Positions 34,323 to 43,008 of a stretch of DNA of 64,000 bases are shown here, in pieces. The translations under genes and the position numbers were made by a program. Every line of letters starts with the position of its first letter. Positions within the stretch are counted from its first letter, which is position 1. The stretch is from Hymenobacter rigui (lineage in GTDB: Bacteria > Bacteroidota > Bacteroidia > Cytophagales > Hymenobacteraceae). Location of the stretch: contig NZ_RWIT01000014.1 in the NCBI RefSeq assembly GCF_003944715.1, positions 1-64,000 on the forward strand, given 5' to 3'. Below the pieces are notes generated by a model. It was not told the origin of the DNA and did no database searches. It worked only from the letters and a program-made list of their open reading frames with translations.

Positions 34323-35495
34323 GTGGCTACTACTGTTGCCCCGGTGGCCTCCCCGCAGGCCCGCCCGCCCGGCTACTATGTGCGGCAGCGGCTGCTACGC
34401 AATACTCCGGCCATGCTGGGGCTGGGTTTTATCGTGTTATGTACGCTGGTGGCCCTGCTGGGCTACTGGGTGCTGCCCGATAACTCGCCCAACGCCAACA
34501 ACGGGCTGGTGCAGCTTCAGAAGGAAGCACCCGGCTTCAGCGCCACCCTTCTGCGTCTGCCCGCCGCCGACACTGCCCGCCGGCCCGCTAGCTGGCTGGG
34601 CACGTGGTGGCAGGGCCAGCCGGTGCAGTACCGGGAGGTGCCCATCGCCCGCTACCGCATCCAGGGTGATTCGCTTTATACCCAACCCTACCAAAATCAC
34701 TCAGCCCTGGCCGACAAGCCGCAGGCGTACGCGCTGACGGCCGTAGTAGGCCGCGCTGGGCCGGCGGCCGAGCTGGCCCGGGAAGCAGCTGAAGAGCACA
34801 TTACGTCCCGCACCTACTGGCTGGGTACCGACAAAGCCGGCCGTGACGAACTGAGCCGCCTGCTGCTGGGCACCCGCGTGAGCCTGGGTATTGGGCTGGT
34901 GGCCGTGCTCATTTCCGTGCTGCTGGGCATGCTCATCGGGGCCGTGGCCGGGTACGTGGGTGGTTGGGTCGATAGTTTGCTGCTGGGCCTGATGACGGTG
35001 GTGTGGAGCATTCCCGGTATCATGCTGGTTATTGCCATTTCCCTGGCCCTGGACAGCAAAGGCGTCTGGACGTCGTTTGTGGCCGTGGGCCTCACCATGT
35101 GGGTGGATGTGGCCCGCGTGGTGCGCGGTCAGATGCTGAGCCTGCGCGAAAAAACCTTTGTGGAGGCTGGCCGCGTGCTGGGCCTGCCCCAAAGCCGCCT
35201 GATCTGGCGGCACCTGCTACCTAATATGACGGGGCCACTCATTGTGTTGGCCACCAGTAACTTTGCGGCAGCTATTCTGCTGGAAGCCGGCCTAAGCTTT
35301 CTGGGCCTGGGTGTGCAGCCCCCGGCACCCTCCTGGGGCCTGATGGTGAACGAAGGTTTTCAATTATTGGGCACTGAAGCCGGCCTTTGGCTTACTTTGC
35401 TGCCGGGACTGGCCATCAGCCTGCTGGTGCTTAGCTTTAACCTGCTGGGCAACGGCCTCCGCGACGCCTACGACCCTAAAACTCCACTTGGATAA
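34323..35495 (+). CDS. ABC transporter permease, DppC/OppC type
   Basis: 390 residues. After one helix (about 30-52) comes an insertion of about 110 residues that should lie in the periplasm. Five further helices carry the BPD_transp_1 domain, with the EAA-like coupling loop 'EAGRVLGLPQSRLIWRHLLP' contacting the ATPase, preceded by 'YWLGTDKAGRDELSRLLLGTR' (kept as 'LGTDKAGRDELSRLLLG'), which is diagnostic of oligopeptide/nickel permeases of the DppC type. Partner permease, ATPase and binding-protein genes are not in the window. GTG 34323 gives a normal N terminus. Confidence 0.85.
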   Translation: MATTVAPVASPQARPPGYYVRQRLLRNTPAMLGLGFIVLCTLVALLGYWVLPDNSPNANNGLVQLQKEAPGFSATLLRLPAADTARRPASWLGTWWQGQPVQYREVPIARYRIQGDSLYTQPYQNHSALADKPQAYALTAVVGRAGPAAELAREAAEEHITSRTYWLGTDKAGRDELSRLLLGTRVSLGIGLVAVLISVLLGMLIGAVAGYVGGWVDSLLLGLMTVVWSIPGIMLVIAISLALDSKGVWTSFVAVGLTMWVDVARVVRGQMLSLREKTFVEAGRVLGLPQSRLIWRHLLPNMTGPLIVLATSNFAAAILLEAGLSFLGLGVQPPAPSWGLMVNEGFQLLGTEAGLWLTLLPGLAISLLVLSFNLLGNGLRDAYDPKTPLG

Positions 35496-35506
35496 GTAAG
35501 TGAACG

Positions 35507-35592
35507 GTGCAATGAATGGGTGGAAGGCTGGATAATGATCCACTACTCACTCATTTAACTATTCACCCATTCGCCCATTCAGCCATTTCACA
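35507..35592. repeat. Degenerate word-built palindrome between ABC permease and SpoIIE genes
   Basis: GAATGGGTG (35515-35523) pairs with CACCCATTC near 35564-35572, and both sides carry repeated words of the form 'ATTCxCCCATTC'. The pairing is imperfect, so it may be an older copy of the design seen at 36831-36929. It fills the 100 bases between the two genes. Confidence 0.45.
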
Positions 35593-35595
35593 GCT

Positions 35596-36828
35596 ATGCC
35601 AAATACTACCCCCGAAAAGCGTTTGTTTCTGAAAGAGCGGGAGTTGGGTGCGTTACTGGAAATTACCCAGGCCATCAACCACGATCCTACTGAGGCCTCA
35701 CTCTATAAAATCTTTCAATTTACCCTGCTCGGTCAGCTCAACATCCGGCGGCTGGTACTGTACGTGAAAGAGGAAAACCAGTGGCTGTGTGTAGTTTCTT
35801 TTGGAGCAGGGCTGACCGATTTCCGGAAGGTGCCGCTGCCGGACGTTATTCTGGATAACTGCAAAGGGCTGCCGTGCCCACTTACCAGCTATACCGGTCT
35901 TAGCAAGGAGTGGCAGCACCTGGAAACCAGCATTCCGGTGGTACGCAACGGCGAGGTACTGGCGTATGTGTTCATCGGGAATGTGCATGAGGATTATGTG
36001 AGCGAAGAAGCTACCAAGTTTCTGCAAACGCTCAGTAACATCCTTATCGGAGCCATCCAAAACCGCCGGCTGGCCCAGCAGCGGGTAGCCGATGCGGCCA
36101 TGCGCAAGGAAATTGAAATTGCACAGGAGGTGCAAACCATGCTGTTTCCGCGCAAGCTGCCCAACGATGCGCACGTGGCCGTGCAGGCCAGCTACGTACC
36201 GCACACCGCCGTGGGCGGCGACTATTACGATGTGGTGGACCTGGACGCCGACCGGTTTCTGTTCTGCGTGGCCGACGTATCGGGCAAGGGCGTGGCGGCC
36301 TCGCTGCTGATGTCGAACTTCCAGGCCGGGCTGCGCACTCTGCTCCGGCAGCAGGCCGATTTAGCCACGGTAGCGCAGGAGCTCAACAACCTGATTTTCC
36401 GCAATGCCGGCGGCGACAAGTTCATTACCGTGTTCTTCGGCCTCTACGACCGGCGTACTCGCCTGCTGGAATACGTGAATGCCGGCCACAACGACCCGCT
36501 GCTGATTCCGGACGCCGGGCCCGTGCAGCTCCTGAAGGAAGGCTCCATTATGCTGGGCGTGATGGACGAGCTGCCCATGCTGAAGGTAGGCCGCGTGACG
36601 GTGCCGCCCCGCACGATGCTGCTCTCCTATACCGATGGCCTTACGGAAGTGTTCGATGCCGACCACGAGGAGTTTGGCGAGGAAGGCGTGCTGCGCGTAC
36701 TGCAACACAACCGCTACGCCCCGCTGGCCGTGGTGCACCGGGAGCTGCTCCGCGAAATTGAAGCCTTCAACACCAACGGCACCCGCTTCGCCGACGATGT
36801 AACCATCCTGAGCTGCCGGTTTAAGTAG
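35596..36828 (+). CDS. GAF-domain SpoIIE-type protein phosphatase
   Basis: 410 residues. The first 165 residues look like a GAF sensor domain (opening 'KERELGALLEITQAIN'). After a helical linker 'EIEIAQEVQTMLFPRKLP', which is typical of RsbU-type enzymes, comes the PP2C/SpoIIE domain with the metal-binding Asp residues in 'VGGDYYDVV', 'VADVSGKGVAAS', 'SYTDGLTEV' and 'FADDVTIL'. It should dephosphorylate an anti-sigma antagonist or similar protein in response to a GAF signal. No anti-sigma or antagonist gene is next to it. Confidence 0.87.
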   Translation: MPNTTPEKRLFLKERELGALLEITQAINHDPTEASLYKIFQFTLLGQLNIRRLVLYVKEENQWLCVVSFGAGLTDFRKVPLPDVILDNCKGLPCPLTSYTGLSKEWQHLETSIPVVRNGEVLAYVFIGNVHEDYVSEEATKFLQTLSNILIGAIQNRRLAQQRVADAAMRKEIEIAQEVQTMLFPRKLPNDAHVAVQASYVPHTAVGGDYYDVVDLDADRFLFCVADVSGKGVAASLLMSNFQAGLRTLLRQQADLATVAQELNNLIFRNAGGDKFITVFFGLYDRRTRLLEYVNAGHNDPLLIPDAGPVQLLKEGSIMLGVMDELPMLKVGRVTVPPRTMLLSYTDGLTEVFDADHEEFGEEGVLRVLQHNRYAPLAVVHRELLREIEAFNTNGTRFADDVTILSCRFK

Positions 36829-36830
36829 TG

Positions 36831-36929
36831 AGGTGATGAAATAGTGAAATGGTGAGTTTGACGTTCTGTTTGCGCTACCTGTACGGGTTGAACGTCAGAC
36901 TCACTATTTCACTATTTCACCACTTCACC
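36831..36929. repeat. Long palindrome between convergent genes, overlapping the ligase 3' end
   Basis: Left arm 36832-36866 and right arm 36890-36929. About 30 consecutive positions can pair if two G-U pairs are allowed, apart from a 4-base bulge. The arms are made of the repeated word GTGAAATAGTGAAAT. The right arm includes the last five codons and the stop of the O-antigen ligase gene. It probably also terminates both convergent transcripts. Confidence 0.75.
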
Positions 36930-38363
36930 TTTCGTCCAGCTGCCCACCCGAATCAGCATAAACAGATTGATAAAGAAGAACGAGCCGATTTTATCCACTT
37001 CCACCAGCTCATTCAGCAGCAGGTGAAATACGATGATGATAAAGCTCATTCCGCAGGCCAGCAGCACGTAGCGCGGCTGGGTACCGGGCTCGGTGCGGTG
37101 GTACAGCGTTTCGATGGTGATGAGGGCCGCGCACAGCAGCGTGATAAACAGGAGTACCCCCGGAAAGCCCTGTTCCGCCAGCACCAGCAGAAAGTAGTTG
37201 TGGGTGGTTGATTTTTCCGGGTTTTCGCTCACGTAGGTGCGGAAGCTGCGCACCGTGTAGCGCTTGTATTCCGGATAAAACGTGCTGGGGCCGCTGCCTA
37301 CCAGCGGCTTGTCGGCGGCCATGCGGGCTGCCGCTACCCAACGGTACACCCGCTCCATCCCCGATACGTCCTGCAGCTTGTAGGTAGCCTCCAGGTGCTT
37401 CTCAAAGTTCTCCCCGTTGAACACGGTCTTCTCGAAGTTGGGAGCGTACAGCATGTAGTTGTTCTGGCTCAGGAAGTACGAAGCCCCGGCCAGCACGGCT
37501 ACCAAAGCAGCTACCAGCAGCAGCCGCGTCTGGCGCAGGCGCACCACGCCGTAAAACAGTCCCGCCACCGGCAACGACAGCACCGAAGCCCGGGTGTAGG
37601 ACGTAATCAGGCCAAACAGCAGAATGCACAACGCCACCCACCAGGCCGTTTTTTCCTTGCCGTGGGTGCTCCGGATGCTGTAGAGCGCAAAGGGCAGCAG
37701 CAGCGCCAGCACCGTGGCGTAAATTACGTGGTTGCGGTACCAGGGCTGCACCGCCTCATTCACCGACTCGAAGCTGAAGCCGTGGGCCGCGTGTTTGGCC
37801 GCCGTGATGAGTACCGTGAGCGAAGCACTGATGGCGTACAGGCCCGCCAGCCGCCAAACATCGGCGGGGCGGCGCACCAGTAGCAGCGTACCCAGCCCGA
37901 ACGGCACGAGGTACCAGGTTTTAGCCAGCAGATACTTCACGGACTTGGTCGTATCCACTGAAAACGTGGTGGATACCACCGACCACAGCAGCATCAGCAG
38001 CAGAATGATAATGAGCGGATGCCGCAGCTCCCGGCCTGGCACATCACCGCGCCGCATGAGTACCGTTGCCAATATGCAGCCCGTGAGTACCAGCAGCAGC
38101 GGCTCAGAGGGCACATCCATACTGAGGCCGCCGGGCAGAGGAAGCTCCCGCGAGAAGGCCAGCGTCAGGAACAGCAGGTAATACAGCAGCCGCCACTCCG
38201 TAAACACCACCAGCAGGCCCACTACCAGGGCCACGGGTAACAAGGCCACGGGTGTATCCAGTAGTAGCGCCGTAGCACCGCTCAGCAGCAACAACAGCAC
38301 AAACCCCGCGAAAATGCGCTGGGCCGGATCCTGGGGCAGGAGGGAGGCTAACCGCTGATTCAC
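36912..38363 (-). CDS. O-antigen ligase / Wzy-like polymerase
   Basis: 483 residues with about twelve hydrophobic segments. The large periplasmic loop between the last helices holds 'RWVAAARMAADKPLVGSGPSTFYPEY' (kept as 'KPLVGSGPSTFY') and 'THNYFLLVLAEQGFPGVLLF', the Wzy_C (PF04932) signature, where the His contacts the lipid-linked sugar. It joins or polymerises polysaccharide repeat units on the outer face of the inner membrane. The Wzz gene overlaps its start by 4 bases. Its final 'GEVVK' and stop derive from a repeat arm (see 36831-36929). Confidence 0.85.
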   Translation of the reverse strand: MNQRLASLLPQDPAQRIFAGFVLLLLLSGATALLLDTPVALLPVALVVGLLVVFTEWRLLYYLLFLTLAFSRELPLPGGLSMDVPSEPLLLVLTGCILATVLMRRGDVPGRELRHPLIIILLLMLLWSVVSTTFSVDTTKSVKYLLAKTWYLVPFGLGTLLLVRRPADVWRLAGLYAISASLTVLITAAKHAAHGFSFESVNEAVQPWYRNHVIYATVLALLLPFALYSIRSTHGKEKTAWWVALCILLFGLITSYTRASVLSLPVAGLFYGVVRLRQTRLLLVAALVAVLAGASYFLSQNNYMLYAPNFEKTVFNGENFEKHLEATYKLQDVSGMERVYRWVAAARMAADKPLVGSGPSTFYPEYKRYTVRSFRTYVSENPEKSTTHNYFLLVLAEQGFPGVLLFITLLCAALITIETLYHRTEPGTQPRYVLLACGMSFIIIVFHLLLNELVEVDKIGSFFFINLFMLIRVGSWTKGEVVK

Positions 38364-39442
38364 AGGGCCGTCGAGCCGGCCGGCCGGCGAGTCGAACGCC
38401 GCCAGAGCTCCAGCAGCGTAATCACCACAATGGAGAGGGCTAGCGTCAGGAACACTGAGCCCGCCACAATCAGCCAGCGGATGGGCTTGCTTTTCTTGGT
38501 GGCCGGATACGCCTTCTGCACCAGATACAGCGAGGACAGCTTTCCTTTCAGGGCAACGTCGGCCGTTTCAAAGTCGCCGCGGGCCTTTACCAAGCGGGTC
38601 TGCAGGTCGGTCATGCGGGCCGAGAACAGGTTCAGCGAGTCCACGCCCCGGGTGTAGTCTTCCAGGTTGATGACGTTGCCTTCCTCGGAGCGGGTGAGGC
38701 CCCGCAGCGCCCGGCGCAGACCGGCGGCTTTGCCTCCGTCACCTTCCCCTTCGGCCTGCCGCAGCTCCGATTCTACCTTGATAATTTCCCGGGCCAGGTA
38801 ACGCGACTGTTGCTCCAGCCCATAAATGCCGTAGTGTCGGCGGGCCTGAATCAGCTTTTGCCGCGACGTTTCAAATTCCTTGTTCAGAAACTGGTACCGC
38901 TGCTGGTAGATGCCCAGCACGTTGCGGCGGTTCTCCAGCGTCAGCTGCTGGTTCACGGAGTCGATTACCTGCACCAGGGCATTGGCAATGCGGGCGGCCA
39001 GCTGCTTGTCCTCGTCAAAGAAAGTCAGTTCAATGGCATCCCGCTCGTTGTGTACAATATCCAGGTTGGAGCTGAATTTGCGCAGGGCGGCATCATCGGC
39101 GGCATCGTCGCCGGCAGCTCCCGTGCCGTAATGCGCATGCAGGTTAAAGCGCTTGATAATCAGCTCGGCTACCGGCTGCGACTCGCCGATGGTGATGACC
39201 CGGTCCAGGTCTTCGGTGCGGCCGCCCAGCTCCAGCTTACTGCCCTCAGTGGCAATCCGGTCGGGGTCGGTGGTCTGAGGGTTCGTAGGGAAGAAGACGG
39301 CCGTTGATTTATAGACGTTGGGCAGCAGCAGGGCAACCACTACGCTCACTACCAGTGCCAGCACCAGGGCCAGGCCAACAAGTTTTTTCCAACGGTTAAT
39401 GATAGGCCACAGGCCCAGGAGGGAATAGGACGGCTCCGACAT
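38360..39442 (-). CDS. Wzz-type polysaccharide chain-length regulator
   Basis: 360 residues with the Wzz design: an N-terminal helix at about 20-42, a long periplasmic part rich in charged helices (coiled-coil-like around 145-300), and a C-terminal helix at about 325-347. 'LLLPNVYKSTAVFFP' after the first helix is typical. There is no tyrosine kinase domain. It controls chain length of the polymer made by the Wzy-like protein, whose gene overlaps its stop by 4 bases. Together they form a minus-strand operon divergent from the flippase. Confidence 0.85.
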   Translation of the reverse strand: MSEPSYSLLGLWPIINRWKKLVGLALVLALVVSVVVALLLPNVYKSTAVFFPTNPQTTDPDRIATEGSKLELGGRTEDLDRVITIGESQPVAELIIKRFNLHAHYGTGAAGDDAADDAALRKFSSNLDIVHNERDAIELTFFDEDKQLAARIANALVQVIDSVNQQLTLENRRNVLGIYQQRYQFLNKEFETSRQKLIQARRHYGIYGLEQQSRYLAREIIKVESELRQAEGEGDGGKAAGLRRALRGLTRSEEGNVINLEDYTRGVDSLNLFSARMTDLQTRLVKARGDFETADVALKGKLSSLYLVQKAYPATKKSKPIRWLIVAGSVFLTLALSIVVITLLELWRRSTRRPAGSTAL

Positions 39443-39589
39443 GCTGCAAATAGGGCCGCGCGACCGGAAAGTGGAAAGGTCAGACGTCGGCGGCAGGCAA
39501 ATATAGAGGAAAAACGCCCGCGTCCGGCCCCTTTTTCCGATGCTGCACCCGCAGTCTTTTCCGTAGTTTTACGCTTCTGCGGCCGGGCA

Positions 39590-41089
39590 ATGCGGCTCTG
39601 GCACCTTGCCGTTGGCTTCTTTTCGACATCCTTACTTTCCCATCGTATCAAACGCTTCCTCGGAAACATCAGCTTTGTGGTACTGCTCAACCTGCTGGTA
39701 AAACCCGGCTGGGTGGTGCTGGAGAATGTGGTGCAGGACCGCATTGGGCACGAGCAGTTTGGCACGTTCACGGCTATTCTTACCCTGGCTACCATAGTGG
39801 CCGCCATTTCCGACCTCGGTACCACTCAGCTTACCACCAAGCGGCTGGCGGCGGCCCCGGGCTTTTTTACCGATTTCTTCCCGACGCTGCTGCCGCTCCG
39901 GGCCGGACTGGGCATTGGGTTTCTGCTCCTGACAATGGTGGCCGGCTGGCTGCTGGGCTACCGCGGGCACTGGCTGGTGCTGCTGGCCATAACGGCTGCC
40001 GGCCTGCTCCTGACGCAGTACACGCTGTTTTTGCGGGGGGTACTGCAGGCTCATCAGCGCTTCAATACCGATGCTGTGCTGTCGGTACTGGAGCGGCTGC
40101 TGCTGCTGGGGCTGGTGCTGGCGCTACTGCCCGTAGGCCTTTCCCTCGACCGGTACGTGGGCGCACGTACCGTGGCCGTGCTGTTCACCTTCCTGTTGCT
40201 GGTGGTGCTCATCCGGCGGCTGTACGGGCGAGTGGCCCTGCGGCCCCGCTGGACGCAGGCCCGGCATCTCCTGCTGGAAAGTCTGCCGCTGGCCTTCATC
40301 ACGCTGGTGTACGGCCTCAACGAGCGGATTGACATGCTGATGCTGGAGCGGATAGTTTCGGCCAAAGAGGCCAGCTACTACGCCGCGGCTTACCGTTGGG
40401 TAGATGCCGTGATGATGTATCTGTGGACGGTGCTGCCGCTGTTTTTTGCCCGTTTTGCCTTTGCCACCGGCCGCACCCAGGAGCAACAGGACCTGCTGTG
40501 GTTCGGGCAGCGCGTGGTAACGGTACCGCTGCTGCTGGTGGTGGGGTTTGGACTGTTTCGGGGGGAGCTGCTGTTCTTTCAGTTCAAGCATAGCACCCCC
40601 GCCGAGCTGCTACGCATGACTCAGTGCCTGCAGGTACTGTTTCTGAACGTGCTGGTGCACGCCTTCTTCGCCATTTACAGCACCCTACTCACCAGCACCG
40701 ACCACGAAAAACCAGTTTCCTGGCTGGTAACGGGGAGTATTGTGCTCAACACCGGCCTGAACTTCCTGCTAATGCCGCGCTACGGGGCGCTGGCCGGTGC
40801 CTTCAACACGCTGCTGTGCGCCGTATTTGTATCCATCGGGTATGTGTGGCTGGTGCCGCGCCGCACAGGCGTGCAACTGCCATGGGGCGTGCTGGGGCGG
40901 CTGGCCCTGGCATTTGTGGGGCTGTGCGGGGGCTGGTATCTACTGCGCACCTACGCCGGGCTGCCGTGGTGGCTGGAAACCGGTATAGCGGGTATCTGGC
41001 TGTTGCTGCTGATATTCGCGCTGGGCGTTGTAAGCGTATCCGAGCTGAAAGCCCTGCGAACGAAAAGTCACGGTGCAACGCAGGAATAA
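39590..41089 (+). CDS. Polysaccharide flippase (Wzx / MATE-like)
   Basis: 499 residues with 12-14 hydrophobic helices of the polysaccharide-biosynthesis flippase family. 'NISFVVLLNLLVKPGWVVLE' and 'AAISDLGTTQLTTKRLA' in the first helices, and 'YGLNERIDMLMLERIVSAKE' in the middle are typical. It moves lipid-linked sugar units across the membrane. A TAGTTTTA sequence at 39564-39571 is a possible -7 box. Genes 41138 and 42376 follow on the same strand. Confidence 0.87.
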   Translation: MRLWHLAVGFFSTSLLSHRIKRFLGNISFVVLLNLLVKPGWVVLENVVQDRIGHEQFGTFTAILTLATIVAAISDLGTTQLTTKRLAAAPGFFTDFFPTLLPLRAGLGIGFLLLTMVAGWLLGYRGHWLVLLAITAAGLLLTQYTLFLRGVLQAHQRFNTDAVLSVLERLLLLGLVLALLPVGLSLDRYVGARTVAVLFTFLLLVVLIRRLYGRVALRPRWTQARHLLLESLPLAFITLVYGLNERIDMLMLERIVSAKEASYYAAAYRWVDAVMMYLWTVLPLFFARFAFATGRTQEQQDLLWFGQRVVTVPLLLVVGFGLFRGELLFFQFKHSTPAELLRMTQCLQVLFLNVLVHAFFAIYSTLLTSTDHEKPVSWLVTGSIVLNTGLNFLLMPRYGALAGAFNTLLCAVFVSIGYVWLVPRRTGVQLPWGVLGRLALAFVGLCGGWYLLRTYAGLPWWLETGIAGIWLLLLIFALGVVSVSELKALRTKSHGATQE

Positions 41090-41137
41090 CGTATTAAGCA
41101 GATATCATTCACCCTTTGCCTCTCATTCTTCATCACC

Positions 41138-42268
41138 GTGCATATAGCTGTCAACGTCCGCTTTCTGTTGCCCGGCGACAAGCTGGAGGGCATTGGGCGC
41201 TTCACGTTTGAAACGCTGCGCCGGATGGTGCAGCAGCAGCCGGAGCACACGTTTCATTTTCTGTTTGACCGGGCGTTTGACGAGCGGTATCTGTTCGGGC
41301 CGAACGTGGTGCCGCACGTGCTACAGCCCCCGGCCCGGCATCCGCTGCTGTGGGTAGCCTGGTTTGAAGGCGCCGTGGCCCGCTGGCTGCGTAAGCACCG
41401 CCCGGCCGTATTTCTGAGTCCCGACGGCTATACCACTCTGCGCACCCGCGTGCCCCGCGTGACGGTGTTGCATGATCTGGCGTTTGAGCATTTTCCGCAG
41501 GATGTGGACCGATTGGTGCTGCGCTACTACCGGTATTTTACGCCCCGCTTCGCCAACGCTTCTGCACGGCTGGTGGCCGTTTCGGAAGCTACGCGGCGGG
41601 ATATTGTGCAGACGTATGGCATCCCGGAAGAGAAAATAAGCGTGGTGTACAATGCCGTTGATGCGCACTTTCAGCCGCAGCCCCCCACTGTGCAGCAGGC
41701 TACCCGGGAGCGGTACGCGGCCGGGAAGGACTATCTTTTGTTTGTGGGCGCGTTGCAGCCGCGCAAAAACCTGGTGAATCTGCTGCGGGCGTTTGATGCG
41801 TTCAAAGTCGTTACCAGCTCGCCCGTGAAGCTGCTGGTGGTGGGCCGTACCGCCTGGAAAGCGGGGCCTATTTTCGATGTGTATCAGCAGCTCCGGTACC
41901 GGCAGGATGTGCACCTCACCGGCCGCGTTACGGATGCCGAGCTGGTGGAACTGTATGCTGCGGCGCTGGCCACCTGTTACGTACCGTATTTCGAGGGTTT
42001 TGGTATTCCGGTTATCGAGGCCCAGACCTGCCATTCGCCCGTTATTACCTCCAACTGCAGCTCCCTGCCCGAAGTGGCCGGCAATGCCGCGCACCTGGTT
42101 GATCCATTCTCGGTGGCTTCCATTGCCGAAGGTCTTACGCAGGTGGCCCAGTCGGCGGAATACCGGCAGCAGCTGGTGGAGCAGGGGCAGCGCAACGTAC
42201 AGCGGTTTTCTTGGGATACCAGCGCCCGGCAGCTGTGGGCGGAAGTGGTGCGGGCGGCCCGGGGGTAG
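41138..42268 (+). CDS. Glycosyltransferase, family 4 (GT-B)
   Basis: 376 residues from GTG 41138. It has 'PGDKLEGIGRFTFETLRRM' near the start, 'VTVLHDLAFEHFP' in the acceptor domain and the donor-sugar motif 'YFEGFGIPVIEAQ' with the E-x7-E pair, which holds the nucleotide sugar. It is of the mannosyltransferase-like GT4 type, adding a sugar to the growing repeat unit. The stop is followed immediately by a word-built palindrome (42269-42374). Confidence 0.87.
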   Translation: MHIAVNVRFLLPGDKLEGIGRFTFETLRRMVQQQPEHTFHFLFDRAFDERYLFGPNVVPHVLQPPARHPLLWVAWFEGAVARWLRKHRPAVFLSPDGYTTLRTRVPRVTVLHDLAFEHFPQDVDRLVLRYYRYFTPRFANASARLVAVSEATRRDIVQTYGIPEEKISVVYNAVDAHFQPQPPTVQQATRERYAAGKDYLLFVGALQPRKNLVNLLRAFDAFKVVTSSPVKLLVVGRTAWKAGPIFDVYQQLRYRQDVHLTGRVTDAELVELYAAALATCYVPYFEGFGIPVIEAQTCHSPVITSNCSSLPEVAGNAAHLVDPFSVASIAEGLTQVAQSAEYRQQLVEQGQRNVQRFSWDTSARQLWAEVVRAARG

Positions 42269-42374
42269 TTTTTAGTTGTCAGTTGTTCGTTGTCAGTTAT
42301 AAGGAGAAGACCACTCGCAACTGCCAACAATCAATTGATAGCTAACAACGAGCAACTGACAACTAACAACTAAA
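42269..42374. repeat. Word-built palindrome abutting the deacetylase start codon
   Basis: Left arm 42269-42300 and right arm 42338-42374 are complementary apart from a 7-base insertion in the right arm. The unit is AGTTGTCAGTTGTTCGTTG-like words. The right arm ends two bases before the ATG at 42376, so the leader and ribosome-binding region of the deacetylase would be inside the fold. Confidence 0.7.
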
Positions 42375-42375
42375 G

Positions 42376-43005
42376 ATGCACTTACACCGAATGCCTGGCC
42401 TGGTGCAGCGGCTGTTTCCGGAATGCGTGTGGCGGCTGCCGGCTGCCGGGCCGCCTACCATTTATCTGACTTTCGACGACGGGCCCATTCCGGAGGAAAC
42501 ACCTTTTGTACTGGAGCAGCTGGCGCGGGTAGGGGCGCACGGCACCTTCTTCTGCGTCGGCGACAATCTGCTGCGGCACCCGGAGGTGGCCCGGCAGGTG
42601 CTGGCGGGCGGGCACCGGCTGGCGAACCATACGTTCCATCACATCAGCGGCTGGAGCCATACCCAGGCTGATTATCTGAGAGATGTAGCCCGTTGCCAGG
42701 AGGTGCTGTTTCAGCTTCAGCCCGAAGCGCGGCCCTTGTTGCGGCCGCCCTACGGCCGCATCACCCGTGGCCTGGCGCGGCAGCTGCACCATACCCACCA
42801 GATTATCATGTGGGATATGCTGACCTGCGACTACGACCCGGATTTTGCCCCCGAAAAGTGCCTGGCTACGGCCATCCGGCTTACCCGGCCCGGCTCCGTG
42901 GTGGTGTTTCACGACAGCCTGAAAGCCAGCCGCAACCTGCGCTACGTGCTACCCCGGTACCTAGCGCACTTTGCCGCCCTCGGCTACCACTTCGATAAAC
43001 TGTAG
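42376..43005 (+). CDS. NodB-type polysaccharide deacetylase
   Basis: 209 residues. The metal site is in 'YLTFDDGPIPEE' (Asp-Asp) and 'LANHTFHHISGW' (His, His), with 'LLRPPYGRITRG' and 'VVVFHDSLKASRN' completing the catalytic pocket. It removes N- or O-acetyl groups from a sugar polymer. There is no signal peptide, which is odd if the substrate is exported; it may act on lipid-linked units in the cytoplasm. The GT2 gene starts 4 bases after its stop. Confidence 0.88.
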   Translation: MHLHRMPGLVQRLFPECVWRLPAAGPPTIYLTFDDGPIPEETPFVLEQLARVGAHGTFFCVGDNLLRHPEVARQVLAGGHRLANHTFHHISGWSHTQADYLRDVARCQEVLFQLQPEARPLLRPPYGRITRGLARQLHHTHQIIMWDMLTCDYDPDFAPEKCLATAIRLTRPGSVVVFHDSLKASRNLRYVLPRYLAHFAALGYHFDKL

Positions 43006-43008
43006 GGC

